Shown one piece after another: positions 9,294 to 18,903 of a stretch of 64,000 nucleotides of DNA (positions within the stretch are counted from its first letter, which is position 1; each line of letters begins with the position of its first letter). Made by a program: the position numbers and the translations under genes. Source of the DNA: Pelosinus baikalensis (GTDB lineage: Bacteria > Bacillota > Negativicutes > DSM-13327). The stretch covers positions 122,610-186,609 of the forward strand of contig NZ_JAJHJB010000005.1 in the NCBI RefSeq assembly GCF_020819555.1. Direction: 5' to 3'. Under the pieces are notes generated by a model, which saw nothing but the letters and a program-made list of their open reading frames with translations, ran no database searches and was not told the origin of the DNA.

Positions 9294-9576
9294 ATTTTTA
9301 TTGCCTCCAATTTTTTGCAAGGATAGAGTCTTTTCATCTACCTTTTGCAATGAAATTTAAAAAAATAAAATTGTATGTCAAATAATATAACTAGATAATA
9401 GAATCTGGTACTAATATTGTGGTGATTTTTATTATAACAAAGAAAGACCTCTTTATCAAGTTGAGTTGCTAAATAAATGAGAGTAAGATACAAGGACAAT
9501 AAAAATTCTACCTAAAGTCTACATTTTTATGCTAATGGGTGGTTAAATCAATATTATAATGTAATGCTTAATATTG

Positions 9577-9605
9577 TTGACAAATATACACTGGTTTGAT
9601 ATAGT
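9577..9605 (+). promoter_or_regulatory. pyr operon promoter 1
   Basis: TTGACA at 9577 and TATAGT at 9600 are spaced 17 bases apart. It reads into the first PyrR-type attenuator. The 280 bases upstream, back to the carboxyltransferase start, hold no gene that I can see. Confidence 0.75.
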
Positions 9606-9633
9606 ATATTCAATAGAATACTGCCTTTAACGT

Positions 9634-9717
9634 AGTCCTGTGAGGCTGCAAAGGAGACATTTAATAGAGTAGTGTATATTTATGCCTTCTTGCGTTGCCA
9701 CACGTGAGAAGGTTTTT
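9634..9717 (+). promoter_or_regulatory. PyrR-type attenuator 1 (binding loop plus terminator)
   Basis: AGTCCTGTGAGGCT at 9634 matches the PyrR binding-loop consensus ARUCCNGNGAGGYU exactly. About 40 bases on, CCTTCT and AGAAGG form a hairpin ending in TTTTTT at 9712-9717. In known pyr operons UMP-bound PyrR stabilises the binding loop and so lets the terminator form; that mechanism is inferred here. pyrR itself is not in the window. Confidence 0.85.
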
Positions 9718-9735
9718 TATGTTTTGTTAAAAGGA

Positions 9736-9765
9736 TTGACAATCATTTCAATAATTTGATAGTAT
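9736..9765 (+). promoter_or_regulatory. pyr operon promoter 2
   Basis: TTGACA at 9736 and TAGTAT at 9760 are 18 bases apart. It lies directly downstream of the first attenuator's terminator, so transcription can restart there before the second attenuator. Confidence 0.65.
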
Positions 9766-9864
9766 ATATATGAGCAAAACATGCATAAATATAAATTGCT
9801 GTATTGTAATTAATATTAGTAGGGCGTATTCTATAGAAAAAATACAAATACTATCCTTTAAGCT

Positions 9865-9954
9865 AATCCAGAGAGTTTGGCAAGGATGTTTGTTTGGCAC
9901 AAGCTTGTCTTGTTGTTATTGAAACTCCTTGCGTATATAGTAAGGAGTTTTTTA
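9865..9954 (+). promoter_or_regulatory. PyrR-type attenuator 2 (binding loop plus terminator)
   Basis: AATCCAGAGAGTTT at 9865 matches the PyrR binding-loop consensus with one mismatch. It is followed by a terminator in which AAACTCCTT pairs with AAGGAGTTT and a T run follows, ending 18 bases before pyrB. It is the second of two tandem attenuators. Confidence 0.82.
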
Positions 9955-9971
9955 TATAAGGAGGAGTCACA

Positions 9972-10928
9972 GTGAGTAAACGCCAGATATCATTACGCGG
10001 CAAAGATATTTTAGGTCTTGAAATGATGACAGTGCCTGAAATAGAAGTGATTTTAGAGACAGCATGTCAAATGAAGGGGATTATTGATCGAGATATCAAA
10101 AAAGTACCTACATTAAGAGGGAAATCAATTGTAAACCTGTTTTTTGAGGCCAGTACTCGGACACGCACTTCTTTTGAATTAGCAGGTAAATACTTGGGAG
10201 CAGATGTGGTTAATATCACTGCTAGTGCCAGCAGCGTGACAAAAGGTGAAAGTCTTAGAGATACTTTATATACGGTTGAAGCTATGGGCGTTGATGTAAT
10301 TGTTATGCGCCATGAAGCAGAAGGGGCAGCACAATATGCAGCCAACGTAGCGTCGCCTGTAATCATTAATGCTGGAGATGGTGCTCACGAACACCCTACT
10401 CAAGGATTGCTGGACATGTTTACGATGAAAGAAGTCAAAGGAAAACTCGATGGATTAAAAGTAGCTATCGTTGGTGATATCTTTCATAGTCGAGTTGCTA
10501 GATCCAATATTTGGGGACTTTTAAAAATGGGAGCCGAAGTACATTTAGCAGGGCCTAAAACATTAATGCCTTATTATATACAGGAAGTTGGAGTACATGT
10601 GCATAATAAGGTAGAAGAGGCTCTTGAGGGAGCTGATGTTGTAAATGTACTGCGCATTCAACGAGAGCGGCAGCATAAAGGATTATTTCCTTCAGCACGA
10701 GAATATGCTCGCATTTTTGGTATTAATCAAGCACGCTTGGATTTAGCTAAACCAGATGCATTGATTATGCATCCTGGTCCTATGAATCGAGGATTAGAAA
10801 TATCTCCTGATGTAGCATATGGTGATCAATCTGTTATTCAGGAGCAAGTAAAGAATGGATTGGCAATCAGAATGGCAGCTTTGTTTTTAGTGCTGACAGG
10901 AGGTAAGAACATTGAAACTACTGCTTAA
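9972..10928 (+). CDS. pyrB: Aspartate carbamoyltransferase catalytic subunit
   Basis: This enzyme condenses carbamoyl phosphate with aspartate, the first committed step of pyrimidine synthesis. The 318-residue protein has the carbamoyl-phosphate site FEASTRTRTSFE near residue 57 and HPTQGLLDMF near residue 141. The GTG start at 9972 has GGAGGAG seven bases upstream. No regulatory subunit (pyrI) is next to it, as usual for PyrR-controlled operons. Its 3' end overlaps pyrC by 17 bases, which suggests translational coupling. Confidence 0.97.
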   Translation: MSKRQISLRGKDILGLEMMTVPEIEVILETACQMKGIIDRDIKKVPTLRGKSIVNLFFEASTRTRTSFELAGKYLGADVVNITASASSVTKGESLRDTLYTVEAMGVDVIVMRHEAEGAAQYAANVASPVIINAGDGAHEHPTQGLLDMFTMKEVKGKLDGLKVAIVGDIFHSRVARSNIWGLLKMGAEVHLAGPKTLMPYYIQEVGVHVHNKVEEALEGADVVNVLRIQRERQHKGLFPSAREYARIFGINQARLDLAKPDALIMHPGPMNRGLEISPDVAYGDQSVIQEQVKNGLAIRMAALFLVLTGGKNIETTA

Positions 10929-12201
10929 AGGTGGAACTATTATTGATCCTACTCAGAATTATAATCAGGTAGCCGATTTACTTATTGAAAATGGTCTTGT
11001 TTCGCAAATCGGGGAGAATTTAAGTACGACAGGAGTAGAAGTTTTTGATGCCCAAGGATTGGTGATTGCTCCTGGATTTGTTGATATGCATGTACATTTG
11101 CGAGAACCAGGCTTAGAGGCAAAAGAAGATATTGCATCAGGTACGAAAGCGGCGGCGGCGGGAGGCTTCACTACTATTGCTTGCATGCCCAATACAAAAC
11201 CGGTAGTGGATCAGGCAATTATAGTCTCAGGAATATTGCATAGAGCCCAGCTGGAAGGAGTCGTCAATGTGAAGGTGATTGGTGCCTTGAGTAAAGGACA
11301 GCAAGGCAAAGAATTAGCTGAAATTGGTGATATGATACTTTCTGGTGCGGTGGCTATTTCTGATGATGGAAGTTCCTTGGATAACAATCGCCTTTTTAAA
11401 ATAGGCCTGGAATATACAAGCATGTTTGGATGTCCTGTGATCTCTCATGCTGAAGATGAGTCTTTAGTGGATGAGGGAGTTATGCATGAAGGTGCCATTT
11501 CGGCTATGTTAGGAATGAAGGGGCGCCCTTCAGTTGCAGAAGATATTGCTGTGGCTCGGGATATCATGCTCGCCCAGTACACAGATTCCCGCCTGCACAT
11601 TGCTCATGTAAGTAGTAAAGGGGCAGTAGAATTAATTCGTCAAGCAAAAAAACGTGGCGTAAAAGTTACTGCTGAAGCAACGCCTCATCATTTGACACTA
11701 ACGGATGAAGCGGTCAAAACATTTAATACAGCAGCTAAAGTGAATCCGCCCCTGCGTTCTGCAGATCATGTTGCTGCCTTGTTAGAAGGGTTAAAAGATG
11801 GAACCTTGGATGCCATTGCGACAGACCATGCACCTCACGCTTTTGAAGAAAAAGATATTGAATTTAGACAGGCTCCACCTGGATTTGCAGGCCTTGAAAC
11901 AGCAGTGGGAGTCATTCTGACCGATCTTTACCATACTGGAAAATTTACATTGGTTGAGATTGTTGAAAAGATGTCAACTGCCCCAGCTTCAATATTGAAT
12001 ATCGATGCAGGCAGTTTAAAAGCAGGTGCGCCAGCAGATATCGCTATTATTGATACTGAATTAGAATGGACTGTAGATAGTAGTGCTTTTTATACAAAAG
12101 GCAAGCATACTCCATTTGATAAAAAAATACTAAAGGGCAAAGCAGTTGCCACCATAGTAAGTGGTAAATTTGTGATGCGTAAGGGTAAGGTGTGTATATG
12201 A
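10912..12201 (+). CDS. pyrC: Dihydroorotase
   Basis: This zinc amidohydrolase cyclises carbamoyl aspartate to dihydroorotate. The 429-residue class I enzyme shows the metal-binding motif DMHVHLREPG near residue 58, later ligands in SHAED and IAHVSSKG, and the catalytic ATDHAPHA near residue 302. The TTG start at 10912 lies inside the end of pyrB, with AGGAGG eight bases upstream. It overlaps carA by four bases (ATGA). Confidence 0.96.
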   Translation: MKLLLKGGTIIDPTQNYNQVADLLIENGLVSQIGENLSTTGVEVFDAQGLVIAPGFVDMHVHLREPGLEAKEDIASGTKAAAAGGFTTIACMPNTKPVVDQAIIVSGILHRAQLEGVVNVKVIGALSKGQQGKELAEIGDMILSGAVAISDDGSSLDNNRLFKIGLEYTSMFGCPVISHAEDESLVDEGVMHEGAISAMLGMKGRPSVAEDIAVARDIMLAQYTDSRLHIAHVSSKGAVELIRQAKKRGVKVTAEATPHHLTLTDEAVKTFNTAAKVNPPLRSADHVAALLEGLKDGTLDAIATDHAPHAFEEKDIEFRQAPPGFAGLETAVGVILTDLYHTGKFTLVEIVEKMSTAPASILNIDAGSLKAGAPADIAIIDTELEWTVDSSAFYTKGKHTPFDKKILKGKAVATIVSGKFVMRKGKVCI

Positions 12202-13262
12202 AAGGAAAACTTATATTAGAAGATGGGTCTGTGTTTTACGGGACATTAGTAGGAGACAGTACTGCTGTTGGTGAAGTGGTATTTAATACAGGGATGACAG
12301 GTTATCAAGAAATATTAACCGACCCTTCTTATTGTGGACAAATCGTAGCCTTGACGTACCCCTTGATTGGAAATTATGGCGTAGCAGAGTTGTTTCAGCA
12401 ATCAAGAAAATCTTTTGTAAGAGGTTTTATTATTAGCGAGCTTTGTGAAGAGCCCAGCAATTATCAATGTGAAAATACGTTGATACAATATCTGACAGAG
12501 AATAAAATTCCTTGCATATATGGAGTGGATACTCGGGCCATTACCCGGCGTATTCGTTCGAATGGGACGATGAAAGGTGTTATTGTCCCAGAGGATGCTA
12601 GTGAAGAAGTCGTAAAAAAATATTTCGACCTAGTACCCGTGATGAAAGAAGTACAGGAAGTAACCACTCCAGAGGTTTATGTGATGGAGAATAGTGGGCC
12701 TCACATTGTGGTAATGGATTTTGGCATAAAAAGAAATATTTTAAATTCCCTTCATAATCTTGGCTGTAAATTGACGGTTTTACCAGCAGATGCAACTTCT
12801 GAGGAAATTTTAAAGCTGAATCCGGATGGTATATTTTTATCAAATGGGCCAGGAGATCCTAAAGATGTGCCTTACGCTATTGAAACGATAAAAGAATTAA
12901 TTGGTAAGAAACCGATATTCGGTATTTGCTTAGGGCATCAGCTGATAGCTTTAGCCTTAGGTGCCGATACCTATAAAATGAAGTTTGGTCATCGGGGTTC
13001 CAATCAGCCTGTAAAAAACTTATTGACAGGCAGAGTGCATATTACGTCCCAAAACCATGGATATGCGGTAGAGGAATCTTCTTTGAAAAATATAGATGTA
13101 TCGATCACTCATCGATCTGTAAATGATAATACTGTAGAAGGGATGCGTCACAAAGAATTACCAGTATTTTCGGTGCAGTATCATCCGGAAGCATCGCCAG
13201 GACCCGACGATAATACGTATTTGTTTGATGAATTTACGGCGCTGTTGCCGAAGGGAGTATAA
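12198..13262 (+). CDS. carA: Carbamoyl-phosphate synthase small (glutaminase) subunit
   Basis: This subunit releases ammonia from glutamine for CarB. The 354-residue protein starts MKGKLILEDGSVFYG, the usual family N-terminus; an ATG six bases earlier is in frame but fits worse. The class I amidotransferase triad is complete: the nucleophile in GICLGHQ near residue 237, and the histidine-glutamate pair in HPEASPGP near the end. The start overlaps pyrC by ATGA, and the stop lies two bases before the carB start codon. Confidence 0.96.
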   Translation: MKGKLILEDGSVFYGTLVGDSTAVGEVVFNTGMTGYQEILTDPSYCGQIVALTYPLIGNYGVAELFQQSRKSFVRGFIISELCEEPSNYQCENTLIQYLTENKIPCIYGVDTRAITRRIRSNGTMKGVIVPEDASEEVVKKYFDLVPVMKEVQEVTTPEVYVMENSGPHIVVMDFGIKRNILNSLHNLGCKLTVLPADATSEEILKLNPDGIFLSNGPGDPKDVPYAIETIKELIGKKPIFGICLGHQLIALALGADTYKMKFGHRGSNQPVKNLLTGRVHITSQNHGYAVEESSLKNIDVSITHRSVNDNTVEGMRHKELPVFSVQYHPEASPGPDDNTYLFDEFTALLPKGV

Positions 13263-13264
13263 TT

Positions 13265-16200
13265 ATGCCGAAAAAGAAATATCTTAAGAAAGTAATGGTA
13301 ATTGGATCTGGGCCAATTGTAATTGGGCAAGCGGCGGAGTTTGATTATGCAGGTACACAAGCTTGCCGTGCTCTAAAAGAAGAGGGATTGGAAGTCGTGT
13401 TGGTCAACAGTAATCCGGCTACGATTATGACAGATACCAATGTTGCAGACCGTGTATATATAGAGCCTTTAACTCCTGATTTTCTAGAAGCGATTATTGC
13501 GAAAGAACGTCCCGATGGTCTCTTGGCAACCTTAGGTGGTCAGGCAGGGCTTAATTTGGCTGTTAATTTGTATGAGAATGGTGTACTTGCCAATTTTAAT
13601 GTAGAACTACTGGGGACTTCATTAGAAGCTATTAAAAAAGCTGAGGATCGTGAACTGTTTAAAGCAACGATGCAATCCATCGGCCAGCCTGTTCCAGAGA
13701 GTATTACCGTAGAAGATGTAGAAAGTGCTTGTCAATTTGCTCGAAAAATTGGTTATCCGATCATTGTGCGCCCTGCTTACACTATGGGAGGCGCTGGCGG
13801 TGGTATTGTGAATAGCGAAAGTGAACTGATTGATGTCGTTATTCGCGGGCTAAAGTATAGTATGATTGGTCAAGTACTCGTTGAACGCAGTGTCGCTGGC
13901 TGGAAAGAAATTGAATATGAAGTCATGCGGGATGCGGCAGACAATTGTATTGTAGTATGCAATATGGAAAACTTTGACCCTGTAGGCATTCATACGGGAG
14001 ATAGTATTGTAGTAGCCCCATCACAAACCCTTAGTGACCATGAGTATCAGATGCTGCGAACTGCATCACTGAAAATTATTCGAGAATTGGGAATCGAAGG
14101 TGGCTGCAATGCACAATACGCTCTTGATCCTCATAGCAATCAATACTATGTTATTGAAGTAAATCCTCGGGTAAGCCGTTCAAGTGCCCTGGCTTCAAAA
14201 GCCACTGGTTATCCCATTGCGAAAGTGGCTAGTAAGATTGCGATTGGCTATCATCTTGATGAAATACAAAATGCAGTTACGAAAAAAACAATGGCCTGCT
14301 TTGAACCAACATTGGATTATTTAGTAGTTAAATTTCCCCGCTGGCCTTTTGACAAATTTATGTTTGCTGATCGAATCTTAGGTACGCAGATGAAAGCTAC
14401 CGGGGAAGTGATGTCTATCGATCGCTCTTTTGAAGGTGCTCTGTTAAAAGCAGTACGTTCTTTGGAAATCGGAGTCAATCATTTGCAGATTCCCGAAATG
14501 GCTAACTTATCAAATGAAGATGTACGTGAAAAATTAAATATAGCCAATGATGAACGTATATTTATGATCGCAGAAGCATTGCGCAGAGAGATTTCAGTGG
14601 ATGAAATTCATAAAATTACAAATGTAAATACTTTCTTTTTAAATAAGATCAAAGGCATTGTTGCTATGGAAGTACTACTGCAAACGAAAGAGATTACTTC
14701 GGAACGTATGCTACAAGCCAAAAAGATGGGTTTTACAGACAAAACGATTGCAGCGTTGTCTGGTAGTTCCACCGAAGAAATCCGATCTTCCCGTAAAACG
14801 CAAAATATAGTACCTTCTTATAAAATGGTAGATACTTGCGCAGCTGAGTTTGAAGCGGCTACGCCTTATTATTACTCAACTTATGCGCAAGAAGATGAAG
14901 TAACAGTATCTCATAAGCGCAAAGTAATGGTATTAGGTTCAGGGCCCATTCGTATTGGTCAAGGGGTAGAGTTTGATTATTGTTCTGTGCATTCAGTCTG
15001 GGCACTTAGAGAAATGGGGCTAGAATCGATTATTGTAAATAATAATCCAGAAACGGTAAGTACTGACTTTGATACATCCGATCGCCTATACTTTGAACCT
15101 CTTACTCCAGAAGATGTAATGAATATTATTGATAAAGAAAAGCCTGAAGGCGTTATTGTGCAATTTGGCGGTCAGACGGCGATTAATTTAGCCGGTCCTT
15201 TAGCAAAAGCTGGTGTCAAGGTATTGGGTACCAGTGTAGACAGTATCGATCGTGCAGAAGATCGGGAGAGATTCGATGAGCTCCTTGAACAAAATAATAT
15301 ACCACGGCCAAAAGGATCTACAGTGACAAATGGGATAGATGCAGTTATAGAAGCAAATAAAATTGGCTACCCAGTAGTGGTTAGACCTTCTTATGTATTA
15401 GGTGGGCGAGCTATGGAAATTGTCTATACAGAAGAAGAGTTAAAAGACTATATGACCAGAGCGGTAAAAGCATCGCCAGAGCATCCAGTGCTAGTGGACC
15501 GTTATATGCAAGGCACAGAGGTGGAGGTAGATGCCATCTCTGATGGTAAAGATGTCTTTATCCCGGGTATCATGGAACATGTGGAACGAGCCGGGGTTCA
15601 TTCAGGGGATAGTATTGCTGTATACCCAACGAAAACCTTGTCTCAGGAAGTTATTGATACCATTGTAGATTATACTACTAGGCTGGCAGTGGGGCTTAAT
15701 GTAAAGGGACTTATTAATATCCAATATGTAGTAGTCGAGGAGCAGGTATACGTAATTGAAGTAAATCCACGTTCCAGTCGTACCATTCCTTTCTTAAGTA
15801 AAGTAACTGATGTGCCAATGGTAAATGTGGCCACTCGTGTGGCGATGGGAGAAAGCCTTATCTCCCTTGGATATAAGTCTGGTTTGCTGCCAGCTAAACC
15901 TTATACAGCAGTAAAAGCGCCTGTATTCTCTTTTTCGAAGATGCAGCAAGTGGATATCTCCTTAGGGCCAGAAATGAAGTCTACTGGTGAAGTCATGGGA
16001 ATTGACTATCACTATGCCAGGGCGTTATACAAGGCAATCACTGGGGCGGGCATGAATGTACCTGAATATGGTACTGTATTATTTACCGTAGCAGATAAAG
16101 ATAAGCAAGAAGGCGGAGAACTTGCTAAGTGTCTGGCCGATCTTGGATATCATCTGGTAGCTACTGGAGGAACAGCAAGACACCTGCAATCCTTAGGCTT

Positions 16201-16486
16201 ATCTGTCACTCTTGTAGATAAGGTGCATGAACATAAACCTGATATTATACAAATGATTAAAACGGGAAAAATTAACATGGTTATTAATACATTGACTCAT
16301 GGTAAAGAACCAGAACGAGATGGATATAAGATCCGCAGAGCAACGGTAGAACATGCCATTCCTTGTTTTACTTCCATGGATACTGCTAAAGCGGTAGTAG
16401 AGGTTTTGACTTTTATGCGAGAACGTCGTTTATCTTATGTTTTAGCAATACAAGATTACGTTGGTGGAGGGGATAGTCTTGCCTAA
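13265..16486 (+). CDS. carB: Carbamoyl-phosphate synthase large subunit
   Basis: This 1073-residue protein has two homologous ATP-grasp halves. The first opens KVMVIGSGPIVIGQAAEFDYAG and the second, near residue 555, opens KVMVLGSGPIRIGQGVEFDY. The C-terminal MGS-like allosteric domain carries GYHLVATGGTARHL near residue 960. It makes carbamoyl phosphate from bicarbonate, two ATP and ammonia channelled from CarA. The length is full and no active-site loss was seen. The end overlaps the proposed pyrK start. Confidence 0.97.
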   Translation: MPKKKYLKKVMVIGSGPIVIGQAAEFDYAGTQACRALKEEGLEVVLVNSNPATIMTDTNVADRVYIEPLTPDFLEAIIAKERPDGLLATLGGQAGLNLAVNLYENGVLANFNVELLGTSLEAIKKAEDRELFKATMQSIGQPVPESITVEDVESACQFARKIGYPIIVRPAYTMGGAGGGIVNSESELIDVVIRGLKYSMIGQVLVERSVAGWKEIEYEVMRDAADNCIVVCNMENFDPVGIHTGDSIVVAPSQTLSDHEYQMLRTASLKIIRELGIEGGCNAQYALDPHSNQYYVIEVNPRVSRSSALASKATGYPIAKVASKIAIGYHLDEIQNAVTKKTMACFEPTLDYLVVKFPRWPFDKFMFADRILGTQMKATGEVMSIDRSFEGALLKAVRSLEIGVNHLQIPEMANLSNEDVREKLNIANDERIFMIAEALRREISVDEIHKITNVNTFFLNKIKGIVAMEVLLQTKEITSERMLQAKKMGFTDKTIAALSGSSTEEIRSSRKTQNIVPSYKMVDTCAAEFEAATPYYYSTYAQEDEVTVSHKRKVMVLGSGPIRIGQGVEFDYCSVHSVWALREMGLESIIVNNNPETVSTDFDTSDRLYFEPLTPEDVMNIIDKEKPEGVIVQFGGQTAINLAGPLAKAGVKVLGTSVDSIDRAEDRERFDELLEQNNIPRPKGSTVTNGIDAVIEANKIGYPVVVRPSYVLGGRAMEIVYTEEELKDYMTRAVKASPEHPVLVDRYMQGTEVEVDAISDGKDVFIPGIMEHVERAGVHSGDSIAVYPTKTLSQEVIDTIVDYTTRLAVGLNVKGLINIQYVVVEEQVYVIEVNPRSSRTIPFLSKVTDVPMVNVATRVAMGESLISLGYKSGLLPAKPYTAVKAPVFSFSKMQQVDISLGPEMKSTGEVMGIDYHYARALYKAITGAGMNVPEYGTVLFTVADKDKQEGGELAKCLADLGYHLVATGGTARHLQSLGLSVTLVDKVHEHKPDIIQMIKTGKINMVINTLTHGKEPERDGYKIRRATVEHAIPCFTSMDTAKAVVEVLTFMRERRLSYVLAIQDYVGGGDSLA

Positions 16487-17246
16487 GATGGTGGTTGAGG
16501 CCCGGATTGTGCGCAATACAGAGATTGGTGTTAACGTCAAAGAGTTAGTGCTATACGCACCTGAAATTGCAGCGCAAGCTGTACCAGGTCAATTTCTCCA
16601 TGTTAGGGTAGCTGATTCCTATTATCCTTTATTGCGCCGTCCTCTTAGTATTTCAAGCGCAGATCGTATAACTGGTACGGTAAGTACCATATATCGTGTA
16701 GTTGGTCAAGGTACTGCTTGCTTGGCGGCTTTGTCTAGCAAAGATTCTGTGGATTGTATGGGACCTTTGGGTAATGGCTTTGTCATACATGGTCAACGTT
16801 CGCTATTGGTTGGAGGGGGAATGGGACTGGCGCCGCTAATGTTTTTAGCTGGCGCCTTATGTCCACGCCCTATAGAAATACTAATGGGCGGCCGTACCAA
16901 AGAAGAGATGTTCTGGGCGGATATGTTTCATAACAAGTGTGATGCGATCCACATTACCACAGATGATGGTACATTAGGCAGTTGTGGTGTAACCTTAGAT
17001 CTTTTGCCAGAAGTATTAAAAAGTGGTGCATTTGATGTGATTTACACCTGTGGTCCCAGGACTATGATGGAGGGTGTAGTGAAAGTTGCTAAGACCTATA
17101 ATATCCCTTGTCAAGTATCTTTAGAAGAATATATGGCTTGTGGTATTGGTGGTTGTTTATCCTGCACTTGTGCTGGGAAAGATGGATCGCGAAAAAAGGT
17201 TTGTACAGATGGTCCGGTTTTTTGGGCACAGGAGGTGATGTCATGA
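16479..17246 (+). CDS. pyrK: Dihydroorotate dehydrogenase electron-transfer subunit
   Basis: This FAD and 2Fe-2S subunit passes electrons from dihydroorotate dehydrogenase B to NAD+. The 256-residue protein has the FAD-binding RPLSISS near residue 46, a nucleotide-binding GGGMGLAPLMFLA, and a C-terminal iron-sulfur cysteine set beginning CGIGGCLSCTC with a further cysteine in VCTDGPVF. The TTG at 16479 has GGAGGGG seven bases upstream; ATG at 16488 is the alternative. It overlaps carB by eight bases and pyrD by four. Confidence 0.93.
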   Translation: MPKMVVEARIVRNTEIGVNVKELVLYAPEIAAQAVPGQFLHVRVADSYYPLLRRPLSISSADRITGTVSTIYRVVGQGTACLAALSSKDSVDCMGPLGNGFVIHGQRSLLVGGGMGLAPLMFLAGALCPRPIEILMGGRTKEEMFWADMFHNKCDAIHITTDDGTLGSCGVTLDLLPEVLKSGAFDVIYTCGPRTMMEGVVKVAKTYNIPCQVSLEEYMACGIGGCLSCTCAGKDGSRKKVCTDGPVFWAQEVMS

Positions 17247-18166
17247 GCATCGGAGATAGTGATATGCTTGGCGTAACCATTGCAGGAATTAAAATGAAAA
17301 CACCTGTTATGACTGCATCTGGAACTTTTGGTTTTGGGTTAGAATATAAAGATTTTGTAAACTTAAATAAAATTGGTGCAGTCGTTGTGAAAGGCACAAC
17401 TCTATTGCCCAGGTCCGGCAATCAGGGACGGCGAATAGCCGAGACTCCTGCTGGTATGCTAAATTCTATCGGTTTGGAAAATCCGGGGGTAGATGAATTT
17501 TTATCCACGATATTGCCACGCCTAAAAGACTATGATGTACCAGTTATCGTAAACATTTCAGGCAATACAGTTGAAGAATATGGTGAATTGGCTGCTCGCC
17601 TCAATGTAGCTGATGTCGCTGGTGTAGAACTCAATATCTCCTGCCCTAACGTAAAAGAGGGAGGGATAGCTTTTGGTACTAACTGTGATAGTGCCTCAGC
17701 AGTAGTAAAACAAGTAAAAAGCAATACGGATTTACCGGTGATCGTAAAATTATCTCCGAATGTAACTGATATTGTCGCTATGGCCCAGTCTGTAGAAGAC
17801 GCTGGAGCCGATGCAATATCCCTTATTAATACCTTATTAGGTATGTCGATTGATATTCATAAATGGCGTCCTGTACTAGGAAATGTAGTAGGAGGATTAT
17901 CTGGACCAGCAGTGAAGCCGATCGCGGTACGCATGGTATGGCAAGTTGCTCGGGCAGTAAAGGTTCCGGTTATTGGTATGGGTGGTATTGTAACCGCAGA
18001 GGATGCTATTGAATTTATGCTAGCAGGTGCTAGTGCTGTGGCCGTGGGAACAGCAAACTTTATCAATCCTTGCGCTGTCCAGTCTGTGGCAGATGGAATG
18101 AAGGACTATATAAAACAGCGTAGTTTATCTCATGTAAATGAACTGGTAGGTAAAGTGAATCTATAA
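17243..18166 (+). CDS. pyrD: Dihydroorotate dehydrogenase B (NAD+), catalytic subunit
   Basis: This class 1B flavoprotein oxidises dihydroorotate to orotate and works as a heterotetramer with PyrK. The 307-residue protein contains the family start region VMTASGTFGFG, the catalytic-loop cysteine in ELNISCPNVKEGG near residue 131, and the FMN phosphate segment GMGGI near residue 246. The ATG at 17243 is chosen over the longer upstream frame because GGAGGTGATG lies directly before it, and the frame upstream runs antiphase inside pyrK. Confidence 0.96.
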   Translation: MSIGDSDMLGVTIAGIKMKTPVMTASGTFGFGLEYKDFVNLNKIGAVVVKGTTLLPRSGNQGRRIAETPAGMLNSIGLENPGVDEFLSTILPRLKDYDVPVIVNISGNTVEEYGELAARLNVADVAGVELNISCPNVKEGGIAFGTNCDSASAVVKQVKSNTDLPVIVKLSPNVTDIVAMAQSVEDAGADAISLINTLLGMSIDIHKWRPVLGNVVGGLSGPAVKPIAVRMVWQVARAVKVPVIGMGGIVTAEDAIEFMLAGASAVAVGTANFINPCAVQSVADGMKDYIKQRSLSHVNELVGKVNL

Positions 18167-18183
18167 GTATTGGAAGTGAATGA

Positions 18184-18903
18184 ATGAGTTGTGATCAGCG
18201 CTTAATAGTAGCCTTGGATGTACATAACATGGAGACCGTACAGCAACTTGTGGAACAGTTAGGGGATAGCGTGAGCTATTATAAAGTTGGTATGGAACTT
18301 TTTTATAGTGTAGGAAGTCAAGTAATTACCTATCTGCGTCAGCAGAATAAAGACATATTCTTAGATTTAAAGCTGCATGATATACCTAATACAGTAGGAC
18401 AAGGATTGGCGACTCTAACGCAGTTAGGTGCAACGATGCTTAATGTTCATGCTTCAGGCGGATTTGCTATGATGCAAGCGGCAGCAAGAGCGGTAAAAAA
18501 CAAAGCCGATGAGATGCAGGTGCAGCGTCCGAAATTGATTGCCGTGACAATTTTAACGAGTATGAATGCGGATGAATGGTCAGCTCTTGGGTATAATGTG
18601 GATTTGTCGCAGCAGGTGATTCATTTATCTCAATTAGCTCAAAAAGCAGGAATGGATGGAGTGGTGGCTTCTCCTCAGGAAGCTGCGCAAATTCAGGCTG
18701 TATGCGGTAATGAGTTTATCATTGTTACACCTGGCATAAGACCTAGTGGTGCAGCGATTGATGATCAAAGTCGCATTGCTACGCCAGCAAGAGCTTTGAA
18801 AAATGGTGCGCATCATTTGGTGATCGGCAGACCTATTACTGCTGCGGCAAACCCAAGGCAGGCTGTGAAAGACATTTTACAAGAAATGAGGGAACGAGCA
18901 TGA
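18184..18903 (+). CDS. pyrF: Orotidine 5'-phosphate decarboxylase
   Basis: This enzyme decarboxylates OMP to UMP, the last step of the pathway. The 239-residue TIM-barrel protein has LIVALDVHNMET at the N-terminus and the catalytic DLKLHDIPNTV near residue 60, where the Asp-Lys-Asp network is complete. The phosphate-binding region VTPGIRP and the terminal VIGRPIT are also present. The start lies 17 bases after pyrD, and the end overlaps pyrE by ATGA. Confidence 0.97.
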   Translation: MSCDQRLIVALDVHNMETVQQLVEQLGDSVSYYKVGMELFYSVGSQVITYLRQQNKDIFLDLKLHDIPNTVGQGLATLTQLGATMLNVHASGGFAMMQAAARAVKNKADEMQVQRPKLIAVTILTSMNADEWSALGYNVDLSQQVIHLSQLAQKAGMDGVVASPQEAAQIQAVCGNEFIIVTPGIRPSGAAIDDQSRIATPARALKNGAHHLVIGRPITAAANPRQAVKDILQEMRERA

